From Paenibacillus soyae (GTDB lineage Bacteria > Bacillota > Bacilli > Paenibacillales > Paenibacillaceae): a DNA stretch of 37,904 bases. A program made the position numbers and the translations under genes. The notes under the pieces were generated by a model. It searched no databases. It had not been told where the DNA came from and saw only the letters and a program-made list of their open reading frames with translations. Within the stretch, counting starts at the first letter, position 1; every line of letters begins with the position of its first letter. Positions 21,547-29,029 of this stretch are shown here, piece after piece. The DNA is taken from the NCBI RefSeq assembly GCF_024623455.1, contig NZ_JANIPJ010000038.1:1-37904 (forward strand), in the 5' to 3' direction.

Positions 21547-23442
21547 ATGGACATTTTTAAACGGATATCGGAATACCAGGCGGAAGGCGAGAGGCTGGCG
21601 TGGACAGGGAACTTCAAGGATTACATCGAGCTGCTGAGGAAGGATCCCTCCCCTGCCATGACCGCGCACGCACGCGTGTACGAAATGATCGAGTCCTATG
21701 GGGTCGAAGAGGTCGGAGGCCGAAAAACGTATAAGTTTTTCGAGCAGGAAATATTCGGATTGGACCGGGCCGTCGAGAAGCTGGTGGAGGAATATTTCCA
21801 TTCCGCCGCGCGCAGGCTCGATGTCCGCAAAAGGATTCTGCTGCTCATGGGGCCTGTCAGCGGAGGCAAATCGACGATTGTCACGATGCTCAAAAAGGGG
21901 CTGGAGAGGTTCTCGCGCACGCAGAAAGGCGCTGTCTATTCCATTAAAGGGTGTCCGATGCACGAGGACCCGCTGCACCTGATCCCCCACGAGCTCAGGC
22001 CGGAAATCGAGAAGGAATTGAATGTCCGGATCGAAGGCAATCTCTGCCCATCCTGCCAGATGAGGCTGCAGACGGAGTATGGCGGCAACATTGAAGACGT
22101 TATGGTAGAACGGGTATTCATATCCGAGGATAACCGCGTGGGCATTGGCACGTTCAGTCCGTCCGATCCGAAGTCCCAGGATATCGCGGATCTGACCGGA
22201 AGCATCGACTTCTCGACCATTACCGAATACGGCTCGGAATCGGATCCGAGAGCATACCGTTTCGACGGCGAGCTTAACAAGGCGAACCGCGGCTTAATGG
22301 AATTCCAGGAGATGCTGAAGTGCGACGAGAAGTTTCTGTGGAATTTGCTATCTTTGACGCAAGAAGGCAATTTCAAGGCAGGCCGGTTCGCTCTGATCAG
22401 CGCGGATGAATTGATTATCGCGCATACGAATGAATCGGAGTACAAATCGTTTATCAGCAACAAGAAGAACGAAGCGCTGCAGTCCCGGATGATCGTCATG
22501 CCCATACCTTACAACCTCAAGGTTTCCGAGGAAGAAAAAATATATACCAAGCTCATCGGGCAAAGCGACATGCGCCATATTCATATCGCGCCTCACGCGC
22601 TGAGATCCGCCGCGATCTTCTCGATCCTGACCAGGCTGAAGGAGACGAAGAAGCAAGGCATGGATCTCGTGAAGAAGATGCGCATGTACGACGGCCAGGA
22701 GGTCGAGGGCTTCAAGGAAGCCGACTTGAAGGAAATGCAGAACGAATATATCGAAGAAGGCATGTCGGGCATCGACCCCCGGTATGTCATCAACCGGATT
22801 TCCAGCGCCCTGATTAAGCACGACATGCAGTGCATTAACGCACTGGATGTGCTGAGAGCGCTCAAGGACGGACTCGACCAGCATCCTTCGATCACGAAGG
22901 AGGAGCGCGAGCGTTACCTCAACTTCATCTCGATCGCCCGCAAGGAATACGACAGCCTGGCCAAGAAGGAAATTCAGAAGGCGTTCGTCTATTCGTTCGA
23001 GGAATCGGCAAGAACGCTGTTCGAGAACTATTTGGATAATATCGAAGCGTATTGCAACTGGGCGAAAATCAAGGATCCGCTTACCGGCGAAGAGATGGAT
23101 CCGGACGAGAGGCTGATGCGTTCGATCGAGGAGCAGATCGGCGTATCGGAGAACGCCAAGAAGGCGTTCCGCGAAGAAATTCTCATCCGCATCTCCTCGT
23201 ATTCGCGCAAAGGCAAGAAGTTCGACTTCACGAGCCACGAACGGCTTCGCGAAGCGGTTGAAAAGAAGCTGTTCGCGGATTTGAAGGACATCGTCAAAAT
23301 TACGACTTCCACGAAAACCCCGGACGAAAGCCAGCTTAAACGCATTAACGAAGTGACGAAACGTCTGATCGACGAGCACCAATATTGTCCGGTGTGCGCC
23401 AACGAACTATTGCGTTACGTTGGAAGCCTGCTCAACCGCTAA
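21547..23442 (+). CDS. prkA: PrkA serine protein kinase / AAA+ protein
   Basis: 631 residues. The N-terminal AAA domain has a Walker A GPVSGGKST (102-110), and the C-terminal part has the PrkA region distantly related to protein kinases. In B. subtilis PrkA is a sigma-E-expressed protein of the inner coat region that promotes sporulation through sigma-K; protease activity has also been reported for the family. A CPSCQ segment near residue 180 and CPVCANELL at the C-terminus are notable cysteines. MDIFKRISE at 21547 is the start, after GGGAGGAGG; the upstream part of the frame lacks a ribosome site. No yhbH/yeaH partner follows, unlike the usual prkA-yhbH pairing. Confidence 0.95.
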   Translation: MDIFKRISEYQAEGERLAWTGNFKDYIELLRKDPSPAMTAHARVYEMIESYGVEEVGGRKTYKFFEQEIFGLDRAVEKLVEEYFHSAARRLDVRKRILLLMGPVSGGKSTIVTMLKKGLERFSRTQKGAVYSIKGCPMHEDPLHLIPHELRPEIEKELNVRIEGNLCPSCQMRLQTEYGGNIEDVMVERVFISEDNRVGIGTFSPSDPKSQDIADLTGSIDFSTITEYGSESDPRAYRFDGELNKANRGLMEFQEMLKCDEKFLWNLLSLTQEGNFKAGRFALISADELIIAHTNESEYKSFISNKKNEALQSRMIVMPIPYNLKVSEEEKIYTKLIGQSDMRHIHIAPHALRSAAIFSILTRLKETKKQGMDLVKKMRMYDGQEVEGFKEADLKEMQNEYIEEGMSGIDPRYVINRISSALIKHDMQCINALDVLRALKDGLDQHPSITKEERERYLNFISIARKEYDSLAKKEIQKAFVYSFEESARTLFENYLDNIEAYCNWAKIKDPLTGEEMDPDERLMRSIEEQIGVSENAKKAFREEILIRISSYSRKGKKFDFTSHERLREAVEKKLFADLKDIVKITTSTKTPDESQLKRINEVTKRLIDEHQYCPVCANELLRYVGSLLNR

Positions 23443-23460
23443 GCCTCCGGCAGTCGGAAG

Positions 23461-23495
23461 AAGCCTTCGCGAGCAAGTCTTGCGAAGGCTTTTCG
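23461..23495 (+). terminator. intrinsic terminator after prkA
   Basis: AAGCCTTCGC (23461-23470), 11-base loop, GCGAAGGCTT (23482-23491), then TTTCG. The loop itself contains short complementary bases. Confidence 0.78.
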
Positions 23496-23567
23496 TTCAC
23501 GCTTTCGACAAGTTCGGCCAGCAATCTAGCGATTGAGAGAAAAAGGTCATAGGAAAATGTCGAATTG

Positions 23568-23599
23568 GCGCTATAATGAAATCATAATGATTATAGCGC
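23568..23599 (+). promoter_or_regulatory. palindrome spanning the hemAT -10 box to the ribosome site
   Basis: GCGCTATAAT (23568-23577) and ATTATAGCGC (23590-23599) are perfect inverted repeats 12 bases apart, with a nested ATCAT-A-ATGAT (23581-23591) between. The left arm contains a TATAAT -10; the right arm ends one base before the AAGGAG ribosome site. An upstream TGTCGAA (23559-23565) is a Spo0A-box core. No good -35 is present. Likely an operator. Confidence 0.6.
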
Positions 23600-23618
23600 T
23601 AAGGAGATGTTATCCCGA

Positions 23619-24629
23619 TTGATCAACGTATCCGCGGAACGACGGAAACAGTTAGCTTACAGCGGCATTAACGAGAAGGACCTGCTGCTGCTTAAGGAGA
23701 ATCGGCCGATTTTTGAGCAGATCGTAAATGAGGTTGTCGATCGATTCTACGACAGAATCGAGCAGCAGCCCGAGCTTATGGCGTTAATCGGCAGAGTGAG
23801 CAATGTCGATAGATTGAAGGAAACGCAAAGAGTCTATTGGCTTTCCCTTGCGGACGGTTTGATCGATGAGCCGTTCATCGAGAACCGCATTAGAATCGGG
23901 GCCGTTCATTCCCGTATCGGACTTACGACAAGCTGGTACTTGGGCGCTTATCTGAACTATCTCGACATAGCGGCTGACGTGCTGAAGCGCATCCTCCCCA
24001 ATAACTGGCAAGCCGTCGTGCATGCGTTAACGAAGATGTTCAATCTGGATTCGCAATTCGTGCTGGAAGCTTACAATCAGTTCGAGCAGCAGCGGATTCA
24101 GGAGCTTGCCGACTCGAGGTCCAGCATGCTGCATACAGTGACGACCGCCGTCCAAGAGCTGGCGGGGCTTATGGTTGAGCTGGACGAGGGCGCTCAGTCG
24201 ATTGCGGCTACGGCTATCTCCACATCGCACTCCCAGGAGCTGACGCATACGTTATTAGGCGAACTGCGTGAAGAGCTGGAAGGCATCGGGGAGATGGGAA
24301 CCTTGATCCGGGGGCTGTCCGACCAGACACATCTTCTCGGACTGAACGCGGCGATCGAAGCGGCTAGGGCAGGCGAGCACGGCAGAGGCTTCGAAGTCGT
24401 GGCCAACGAGGTTCGTAAGCTGGCGTCTTCGTCCCGCAACGCTCTCGAAGGGATCAGCGGCAAGCTGAACGAAATCGAGAAGAAGCTAAAGGCGGTGCGG
24501 CAAGAATCGGAGCAGACGTCGCTGGAGGCCAAGAACCAGGCGGCGCGCTCCCAAGAACTGGCGACGTTTGTTCAAATGGTCGATAAAGTAACCAAAGACC
24601 TGCAGCAGTTGAATCGCTCCGAACAATAA
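23619..24629 (+). CDS. HemAT-like globin-coupled chemotaxis/oxygen sensor (soluble)
   Basis: 336 residues from the TTG start. The N-terminal globin-coupled sensor domain (about 1-165) has its proximal heme-ligand His near residue 97 in IGAVHSRIGL and the following TTSWYLGAYLNYL. The C-terminal methyl-accepting signalling domain contains the conserved tip TRGLSDQTHLLGLNAAIEAARAGEHGRGFEVVANEVRKLA-type sequence, in the cytoplasm with no membrane segment. It is shorter than B. subtilis HemAT (432 residues), leaving a short coiled-coil signalling domain. The ATG at 23607 directly abuts AAGGAG, which is too close; TTG at 23619 gives a 12-base spacing. It should sense O2 and signal to CheA-type arrays or another partner. 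Confidence 0.87.
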   Translation: MINVSAERRKQLAYSGINEKDLLLLKENRPIFEQIVNEVVDRFYDRIEQQPELMALIGRVSNVDRLKETQRVYWLSLADGLIDEPFIENRIRIGAVHSRIGLTTSWYLGAYLNYLDIAADVLKRILPNNWQAVVHALTKMFNLDSQFVLEAYNQFEQQRIQELADSRSSMLHTVTTAVQELAGLMVELDEGAQSIAATAISTSHSQELTHTLLGELREELEGIGEMGTLIRGLSDQTHLLGLNAAIEAARAGEHGRGFEVVANEVRKLASSSRNALEGISGKLNEIEKKLKAVRQESEQTSLEAKNQAARSQELATFVQMVDKVTKDLQQLNRSEQ

Positions 24630-24639
24630 TCGGACGGAT

Positions 24640-24668
24640 GTATATTTCATATGCCTTCGCACATGTTA
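24640..24668 (+). promoter_or_regulatory. sigma-G-type promoter of the YhcN/YlaJ lipoprotein gene
   Basis: GTATA (24640-24644), 17 bases, CATGTTA (24662-24668), both matching the sigma-G consensus. B. subtilis yhcN is known to be forespore-expressed, in keeping with this. Confidence 0.62.
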
Positions 24669-24694
24669 AGAGCATGGACGGAGGTGTATTGTAG

Positions 24695-25249
24695 ATGAAA
24701 AGGGAAATATCGCTGGCGTTGTCCGTTCTTCTGTTAAGCACGGCACTCGTGAGCGGCTGCGGCCGTAACGACGACGGGAACGGGCTGGACGACAACCAAG
24801 CGAACGACAATCATAACGAGGTAAGACAAAATGCGTTAATGCCGAATAACCAAACGCCGCAAGGCGGATATCGGGCAACACCGGACGATTCGGTTAGAAC
24901 GCCGGGTGAGGGAGCAAATGCACACTCTGCGCGTATTAACGCGGATCAGCTTGCGGATATCGCGGAACAGGTTCCGGGCGTCGAACGGGCGGATATCGCA
25001 ATGAACACGGATGATGTGCTAGTCGGCATCGAGGTCGACAATGTCGGCAAACGCCGTATTATCGAGAAGCAGGTCACGTCCGCTCTGCATTGGCAGTATC
25101 CGGAGTACCGCTATCATGTGACTTCGGACGAGGCGCTGAGGGACAAGATTAAAGCCGCCGGCGCAAGGAAAAAAGGCATACAGGCGCAAATGTTCAATCA
25201 GGACATCGATGCGCTGGCTCAAATGATCGACCGCGAAACACTGCCTTAA
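24695..25249 (+). CDS. YhcN/YlaJ family sporulation lipoprotein
   Basis: 184 residues. Lipoprotein signal peptide with the lipobox LVSGC (Cys about 22), then an Asn/Asp-rich linker (about 25-70). The C-terminal domain has INADQLADIAEQVPGVERADIAMN and DDVLVGIEV, typical of YhcN/YlaJ. These proteins are attached to the inner spore membrane and influence germination or spore outgrowth. GGAGGTG lies before the ATG at 24695. A strong terminator follows at 25252. It starts just 65 bp after hemAT but has its own sigma-G-like promoter. Confidence 0.9.
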   Translation: MKREISLALSVLLLSTALVSGCGRNDDGNGLDDNQANDNHNEVRQNALMPNNQTPQGGYRATPDDSVRTPGEGANAHSARINADQLADIAEQVPGVERADIAMNTDDVLVGIEVDNVGKRRIIEKQVTSALHWQYPEYRYHVTSDEALRDKIKAAGARKKGIQAQMFNQDIDALAQMIDRETLP

Positions 25250-25251
25250 TA

Positions 25252-25294
25252 AACAATAACCTTCAGGATTGCATCCTGAAGGTTATTGTTTTTT
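25252..25294. terminator. intrinsic terminator, strong 18-bp hairpin
   Basis: AACAATAACCTTCAGGAT (25252-25269), loop TGC, ATCCTGAAGGTTATTGTT (25273-25290), then TTTTC. The minus strand is also T-rich after the stem, so it can serve the convergent WGxxGxxG gene. Confidence 0.94.
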
Positions 25295-25306
25295 CGTGAC
25301 TTTCGG

Positions 25307-25795
25307 TTACGCGCGGTCGCGTTCGCGGTCTCTGCCTCTCATGCCGGCAAGACCGAGCAAGCCCAGCAGGCCGAGCCAGCCCCAATCGAAGCCGTCGTCG
25401 TCGTTGGCGGCGGTTGTCGTCGCTGCATTGGTGCGGTAATTAGCTTGGTTCATCATTCGTGTACGGTTGGCGTTGACATTGGTGCGATCGTTGTAGCTGT
25501 CGAAATCGCGGACGCCCATCGTACGCTCCATCCCTCTCTCCACGGAGTTCGCGGCGCGGTTTACGCCTGTGCCTACGCGGTCTGCCGCGCGCTCCATGCC
25601 GTTCTCGGCGCGCTCAGCGGTGCGCTCGATCCCATTTCCCATACGGTTCATGCCGCGTTCCATTGCGTTATCGCCGTATTGATTGGAGGTGGTGTAGGAA
25701 TTACCCCGCGTAGTGGTGTTGCTTTCGGCGCTTGCAGTCGGAACCGTGGATGCCAATGCGATAGAAGCGAAGATGATGGCCATTGCTTTTTTCAT
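25307..25795 (-). CDS. secreted WGxxGxxG-anchor protein
   Basis: 162 residues. An N-terminal signal peptide (MKKAMAIIFASIALASTVPT...ASA) leads into a hydrophilic, helical region made of MERGM/NRMGNGIERTAERAENG-like amphipathic segments. The C-terminus is FDWGWLGLLGLLGLAG followed by an Arg/Asp cluster, the WGxxGxxG sorting-type anchor. The anchor family is known from Bacilli and some other bacteria, but how it is processed is unclear to me. MKKAM at 25795 is preceded by AGGGGAT; the longer frame upstream has no ribosome site. It lies downstream of spoVR on the same strand with a 115-bp gap, so co-transcription is possible. Confidence 0.82.
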   Translation of the reverse strand: MKKAMAIIFASIALASTVPTASAESNTTTRGNSYTTSNQYGDNAMERGMNRMGNGIERTAERAENGMERAADRVGTGVNRAANSVERGMERTMGVRDFDSYNDRTNVNANRTRMMNQANYRTNAATTTAANDDDGFDWGWLGLLGLLGLAGMRGRDRERDRA

Positions 25796-25910
25796 GTGCT
25801 GTGTACATCCCCTTTTGGTTGATTTGACTTCCGGCTTATGTTTGTCAAAATCGACGGACCGTATGCAGGAAGTGATCATCCGAAGGGATGGTAAGTTTAA
25901 ACGTTCAAGG

Positions 25911-27368
25911 TTAGACGAACTTGCGGCTCGTTTTTTTGCCGTCGCAGCTGAACACGATCTTCTTATCTTCGACGATGGTTTCCAGATGCACGTTTTTCCC
26001 CCATAGCTGCACGACGTAAGGAAGCGTGCGCTCCACGTATTTCAGATCGAGCTCCGTGCCTTCGTATTGATGGATGAGATAAAGCTCGCCGACGCGGTTG
26101 AAGTCTCCATCCTTCACGAGCAAGCTGGGGAAGCCGCCGTTCACCTTGGAATAAACCAGCTGATCCCGGATGTTCTCCCATGATTTATCGGTAATTTTCC
26201 ATTCGGGACCTTTCTTCTCGAAAATATACAAATCCAGTTCATCGACAAGCTGCTTCGTCAAATAATTGCGAAGGAACGAGATGTCGGAGTCGAATTCGCG
26301 AACCTCGAATATTTTTTCCCTGCCTTTGCCCGGTACCCGGCCGAATCGCTCTTGCTCCTCTTTCGTCGGATTATCCCAGCGGCGCTCGATATCCTCGAAA
26401 ATCTTCAAGCCGAGATAATACGGATTCAGGCTATGCCGCGAAGGCACGACGACGGAGGAATTCAGTTTGGCGAATTCGATCGTCTCGTCGCTCGTTAAAT
26501 CCATTTCCCGAATGATGCGTTGATGCCAGTACGAAGCCCAGCCTTCGTTCATGATTTTCGTCTCGATCTGCGGCCAGAAATAAAGCATCTCGTCGCGAAG
26601 CATGGACAGGATGTCCCGCTGCCAATCCGTCAGGATGGTCGAATATTCCTCGATGAACCAGACGATGTCCTTCTCCGGTCTTGGAGGAAAACGTTTGGCT
26701 TCGGCGGCTTCCGCTTCCGCCTTCTTCCTAGCGGCCTCGACCGTCTCCTTGTCCAGTTCCCATAGATCTTCGTAAGCGCCGTAACTGGCTTGCGCCGTCG
26801 CGGAAGAACGCTCCCGTTCCTTCTGCATCATCTCAATGTACCGTTTTTTGTCCAGCTGGTACGGTTTGATTAAGGTCGGGTCGACGTGCTCCTGTATGGC
26901 TAATATCGCATCGATAAATTTTTCCACCGCTTCCGATCCGTATTGCAGCTCGTACTGATGGATGCGGTCGGCCGTCGCCGACATGCTTTCTACCATATTG
27001 CGGTTCGATACGCCGAATCTGGCATTGTTTTTGAAGAAATCGCAGTGGGCAAGCACATGGGCGACAATCAGTTTATTCTGAATCAGGGAGTTGCCCTCCA
27101 GAAGGAAAGCGTAGCAGGGATTGGAATTGATGACCAGCTCATAAATTTTGCTTAAACCGAAGTCGTATTGCATTTTCATTTTGTTAAACGTTTTGCCGAA
27201 GCTCCAGTGGCTGAAGCGGGTAGGCATGCCGTACGCGCCGAAGGTGTAGATGATATCGGCCGGGCAAATCTCATATCTCATTTGATAAAAGTCCAGACCG
27301 AAGCCCTGCGCGATTTCGGTTATTTCGTCTATGGCGCGTTCCAGCTCGCGGATCTCATCCTGGTGCAT
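25911..27368 (-). CDS. spoVR: SpoVR family stage V sporulation protein
   Basis: 485 residues, the normal SpoVR length. The family affects spore cortex formation in B. subtilis and is linked in other bacteria with PrkA/YeaG and YhbH/YeaH. Recognisable segments are FSHWSFGKTF, YELVINSNPCYAFLLEGNS, VLAHCDFFKNN and YWHQRI. Soluble, no signal peptide. ATG at 27368 after GGAGGG. A sigma-E-like promoter lies 40-70 bp upstream. It is divergent from the sporulation kinase gene and convergent, at some distance, with the lipoprotein gene. Confidence 0.95.
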   Translation of the reverse strand: MHQDEIRELERAIDEITEIAQGFGLDFYQMRYEICPADIIYTFGAYGMPTRFSHWSFGKTFNKMKMQYDFGLSKIYELVINSNPCYAFLLEGNSLIQNKLIVAHVLAHCDFFKNNARFGVSNRNMVESMSATADRIHQYELQYGSEAVEKFIDAILAIQEHVDPTLIKPYQLDKKRYIEMMQKERERSSATAQASYGAYEDLWELDKETVEAARKKAEAEAAEAKRFPPRPEKDIVWFIEEYSTILTDWQRDILSMLRDEMLYFWPQIETKIMNEGWASYWHQRIIREMDLTSDETIEFAKLNSSVVVPSRHSLNPYYLGLKIFEDIERRWDNPTKEEQERFGRVPGKGREKIFEVREFDSDISFLRNYLTKQLVDELDLYIFEKKGPEWKITDKSWENIRDQLVYSKVNGGFPSLLVKDGDFNRVGELYLIHQYEGTELDLKYVERTLPYVVQLWGKNVHLETIVEDKKIVFSCDGKKTSRKFV

Positions 27369-27406
27369 CTCGCATCCCTCCGAATCGAATATTCCGTTTC
27401 ATACCA

Positions 27407-27435
27407 TATGTATGAGCTTGCCGGCGAGAACATAC
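27407..27435 (-). promoter_or_regulatory. sigma-E-type promoter of spoVR
   Basis: On the minus strand: GTATGTT (27435-27429), 14 bases, CATACATA (27414-27407). The -10 matches CATACANT at all but the last base, and the spacing is that of sigma-E. B. subtilis spoVR is known to be sigma-E-dependent. Confidence 0.62.
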
Positions 27436-27574
27436 GCTTGAAGGCATTTGCAATTTGTTCAAAGTAGAATGAAGTGGCTCTGTTTCCAAAAACAGAAGGA
27501 GTCGCTCGATTTATGTCGAATAGTTTAGGTAAATGGAAATGGATGCTAATTAGAAACCGTCGAAGGGATGACCA

Positions 27575-28849
27575 TTGTTGATTCAATCGGTTGGAGTTCC
27601 GCTCTTGCATGGATGGCTGTTCATATCCGGAGTATGCTTCGTGTATTTGATGCTGCTTCCTAAGCTGAAGCTTGGCTATCGGCAGAGACAGATCTTTTTC
27701 GTGGGGATTGGCGCCGTTATGCTGGCTTTATATTTATGGACGGAGTCCTTAACCCCGCAGTTGTTCTCGCTGCTGATCGTACCCGCTTGTCTGCTGTGCG
27801 TTATGCTTTTGGATAGTAGATTCGCGAGCGGCGCATGCGTAGCGATCGTCGCGGCCAGCGGCTACGTGATCCTGGGCCCCGATTGTCTCCCCGTGCTGGT
27901 CGCGGGATTCCTTCAAGCGGGGCTCGGGATGTATTTGTCCCGCAGGCACCAAATGGAATCCGCTTGGCTGCTATATCTATATTCGTTCCTCTGCGTAGCG
28001 GTTTATTTATTAATCTTCTTCGCCGCAGACAGCTTAATGGGCGGCGGCGACATGCTGCGTTTGCCAGGCGAGGAGCTTGCCATCTTCATAGCCTCATCCA
28101 TCCTATCATCGCAGATGATTCCTCTTGTATTTACCTTTGTCAAAGACCAGGCCAGGCTGCAGCGGGAATTGATCCTGTCGGAGAAATATCAATCGGTCGG
28201 CCAGATGGCCGCTTCCATTTCCCACGAAATTCGCAATCCGCTGACGACGGCGCGCGGTTTTCTACAGCTCATGAACATAGACAAGCTATCCAAAGAAAAT
28301 TTCGAGCGTTATCGTAGGTACGCGTTCGAAGGGCTTGACCATGCCAATCAAATCATCACCGAATATTTGAATTATACGAAGCCATCCGTAGAGACGGCCA
28401 AGCGCCTGGACGTCAAACACGAAATCGACAGCGTCGTCCAATGGCTGCAGCCTTACTCGGTGCAGAAGAATGTGACGATCGTAACGCATCACATGTCCGA
28501 AGCGGATCCGTTCGTCTTCGTCCAGCCTAAGCAATTCCAGCAATGCATGCTGAATATTATGAAGAACGCGATCGAAGCCATGGTCGATGGCGGGCTGCTG
28601 ACCGTTCATACACGGATCGTGGATAATCAAGTTCAAATTTTGATTCGGGATACGGGGATGGGCATGAGCAGCGAGCAGCTGAAACGGATTGGCAAGCCGT
28701 ATTTCTCCACGAAGGAAAGCGGCACGGGGCTTGGGCTTATGGTCGTGATGAGCTTAGTGAAGGCGATGAACGGGAAGATTATATTCCGGAGCAAATTGAA
28801 GCAGGGGACCATTTGCGAGATTCATCTCGGTTTGCATGAGCAAGAATGA
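27575..28849 (+). CDS. membrane sporulation-type sensor histidine kinase (KinB/KinD-like)
   Basis: 424 residues. The N-terminal half has about five or six membrane helices (roughly 10-30, 38-55, 62-80, 85-120, 130-155, 170-190) with almost no extracellular domain, as in KinB. The HisKA box YQSVGQMAASISHEIRNPL has His217, with TTARGFLQLM after it, the signature of Bacillus sporulation kinases. HATPase_c: IMKNAIEAM, DTGMGM, GTGLGLMV. It probably feeds phosphate into Spo0F/Spo0A; no response regulator is adjacent, which is usual for these kinases. Translation starts at TTG (27575) behind GAAGGG; an ATG at 27568 is out of frame. A Spo0A-box core TGTCGAA lies near 27515. Confidence 0.9.
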   Translation: MLIQSVGVPLLHGWLFISGVCFVYLMLLPKLKLGYRQRQIFFVGIGAVMLALYLWTESLTPQLFSLLIVPACLLCVMLLDSRFASGACVAIVAASGYVILGPDCLPVLVAGFLQAGLGMYLSRRHQMESAWLLYLYSFLCVAVYLLIFFAADSLMGGGDMLRLPGEELAIFIASSILSSQMIPLVFTFVKDQARLQRELILSEKYQSVGQMAASISHEIRNPLTTARGFLQLMNIDKLSKENFERYRRYAFEGLDHANQIITEYLNYTKPSVETAKRLDVKHEIDSVVQWLQPYSVQKNVTIVTHHMSEADPFVFVQPKQFQQCMLNIMKNAIEAMVDGGLLTVHTRIVDNQVQILIRDTGMGMSSEQLKRIGKPYFSTKESGTGLGLMVVMSLVKAMNGKIIFRSKLKQGTICEIHLGLHEQE

Positions 28850-28857
28850 AAGAAAGG

Positions 28858-28899
28858 AACCATTGAAGCCGGCCGGTGCTGCTTCAGTGGTTTTTTTAT
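28858..28899 (+). terminator. intrinsic terminator after the kinase gene
   Basis: AACCATTGAAGC (28858-28869), 11-base loop, GCTTCAGTGGTT, then a T run (TTTTTTATTT). Confidence 0.88.
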
Positions 28900-29029
28900 T
28901 TGTTTTGAATAAATGGATTTATGAATTCAAATAAAGCTAAAATAGCTATTGAATTAATTTAAAAAATCGGGTTTAATACAATTATTAAGCTAAACGAACT
29001 TATCCATTTAGATGAAAGGGTGTTCATGC

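Noticed and set aside
23607..23618. ATG start for the globin-coupled sensor
   Set aside because: The AAGGAG ribosome site abuts this ATG with no spacing; the TTG at 23619 is better placed.
25286..25822. A plus-strand frame opposite the WGxxGxxG gene
   Set aside because: Ala/Val/Cys-rich with no domain; the minus-strand gene has a signal peptide, ribosome site and anchor.
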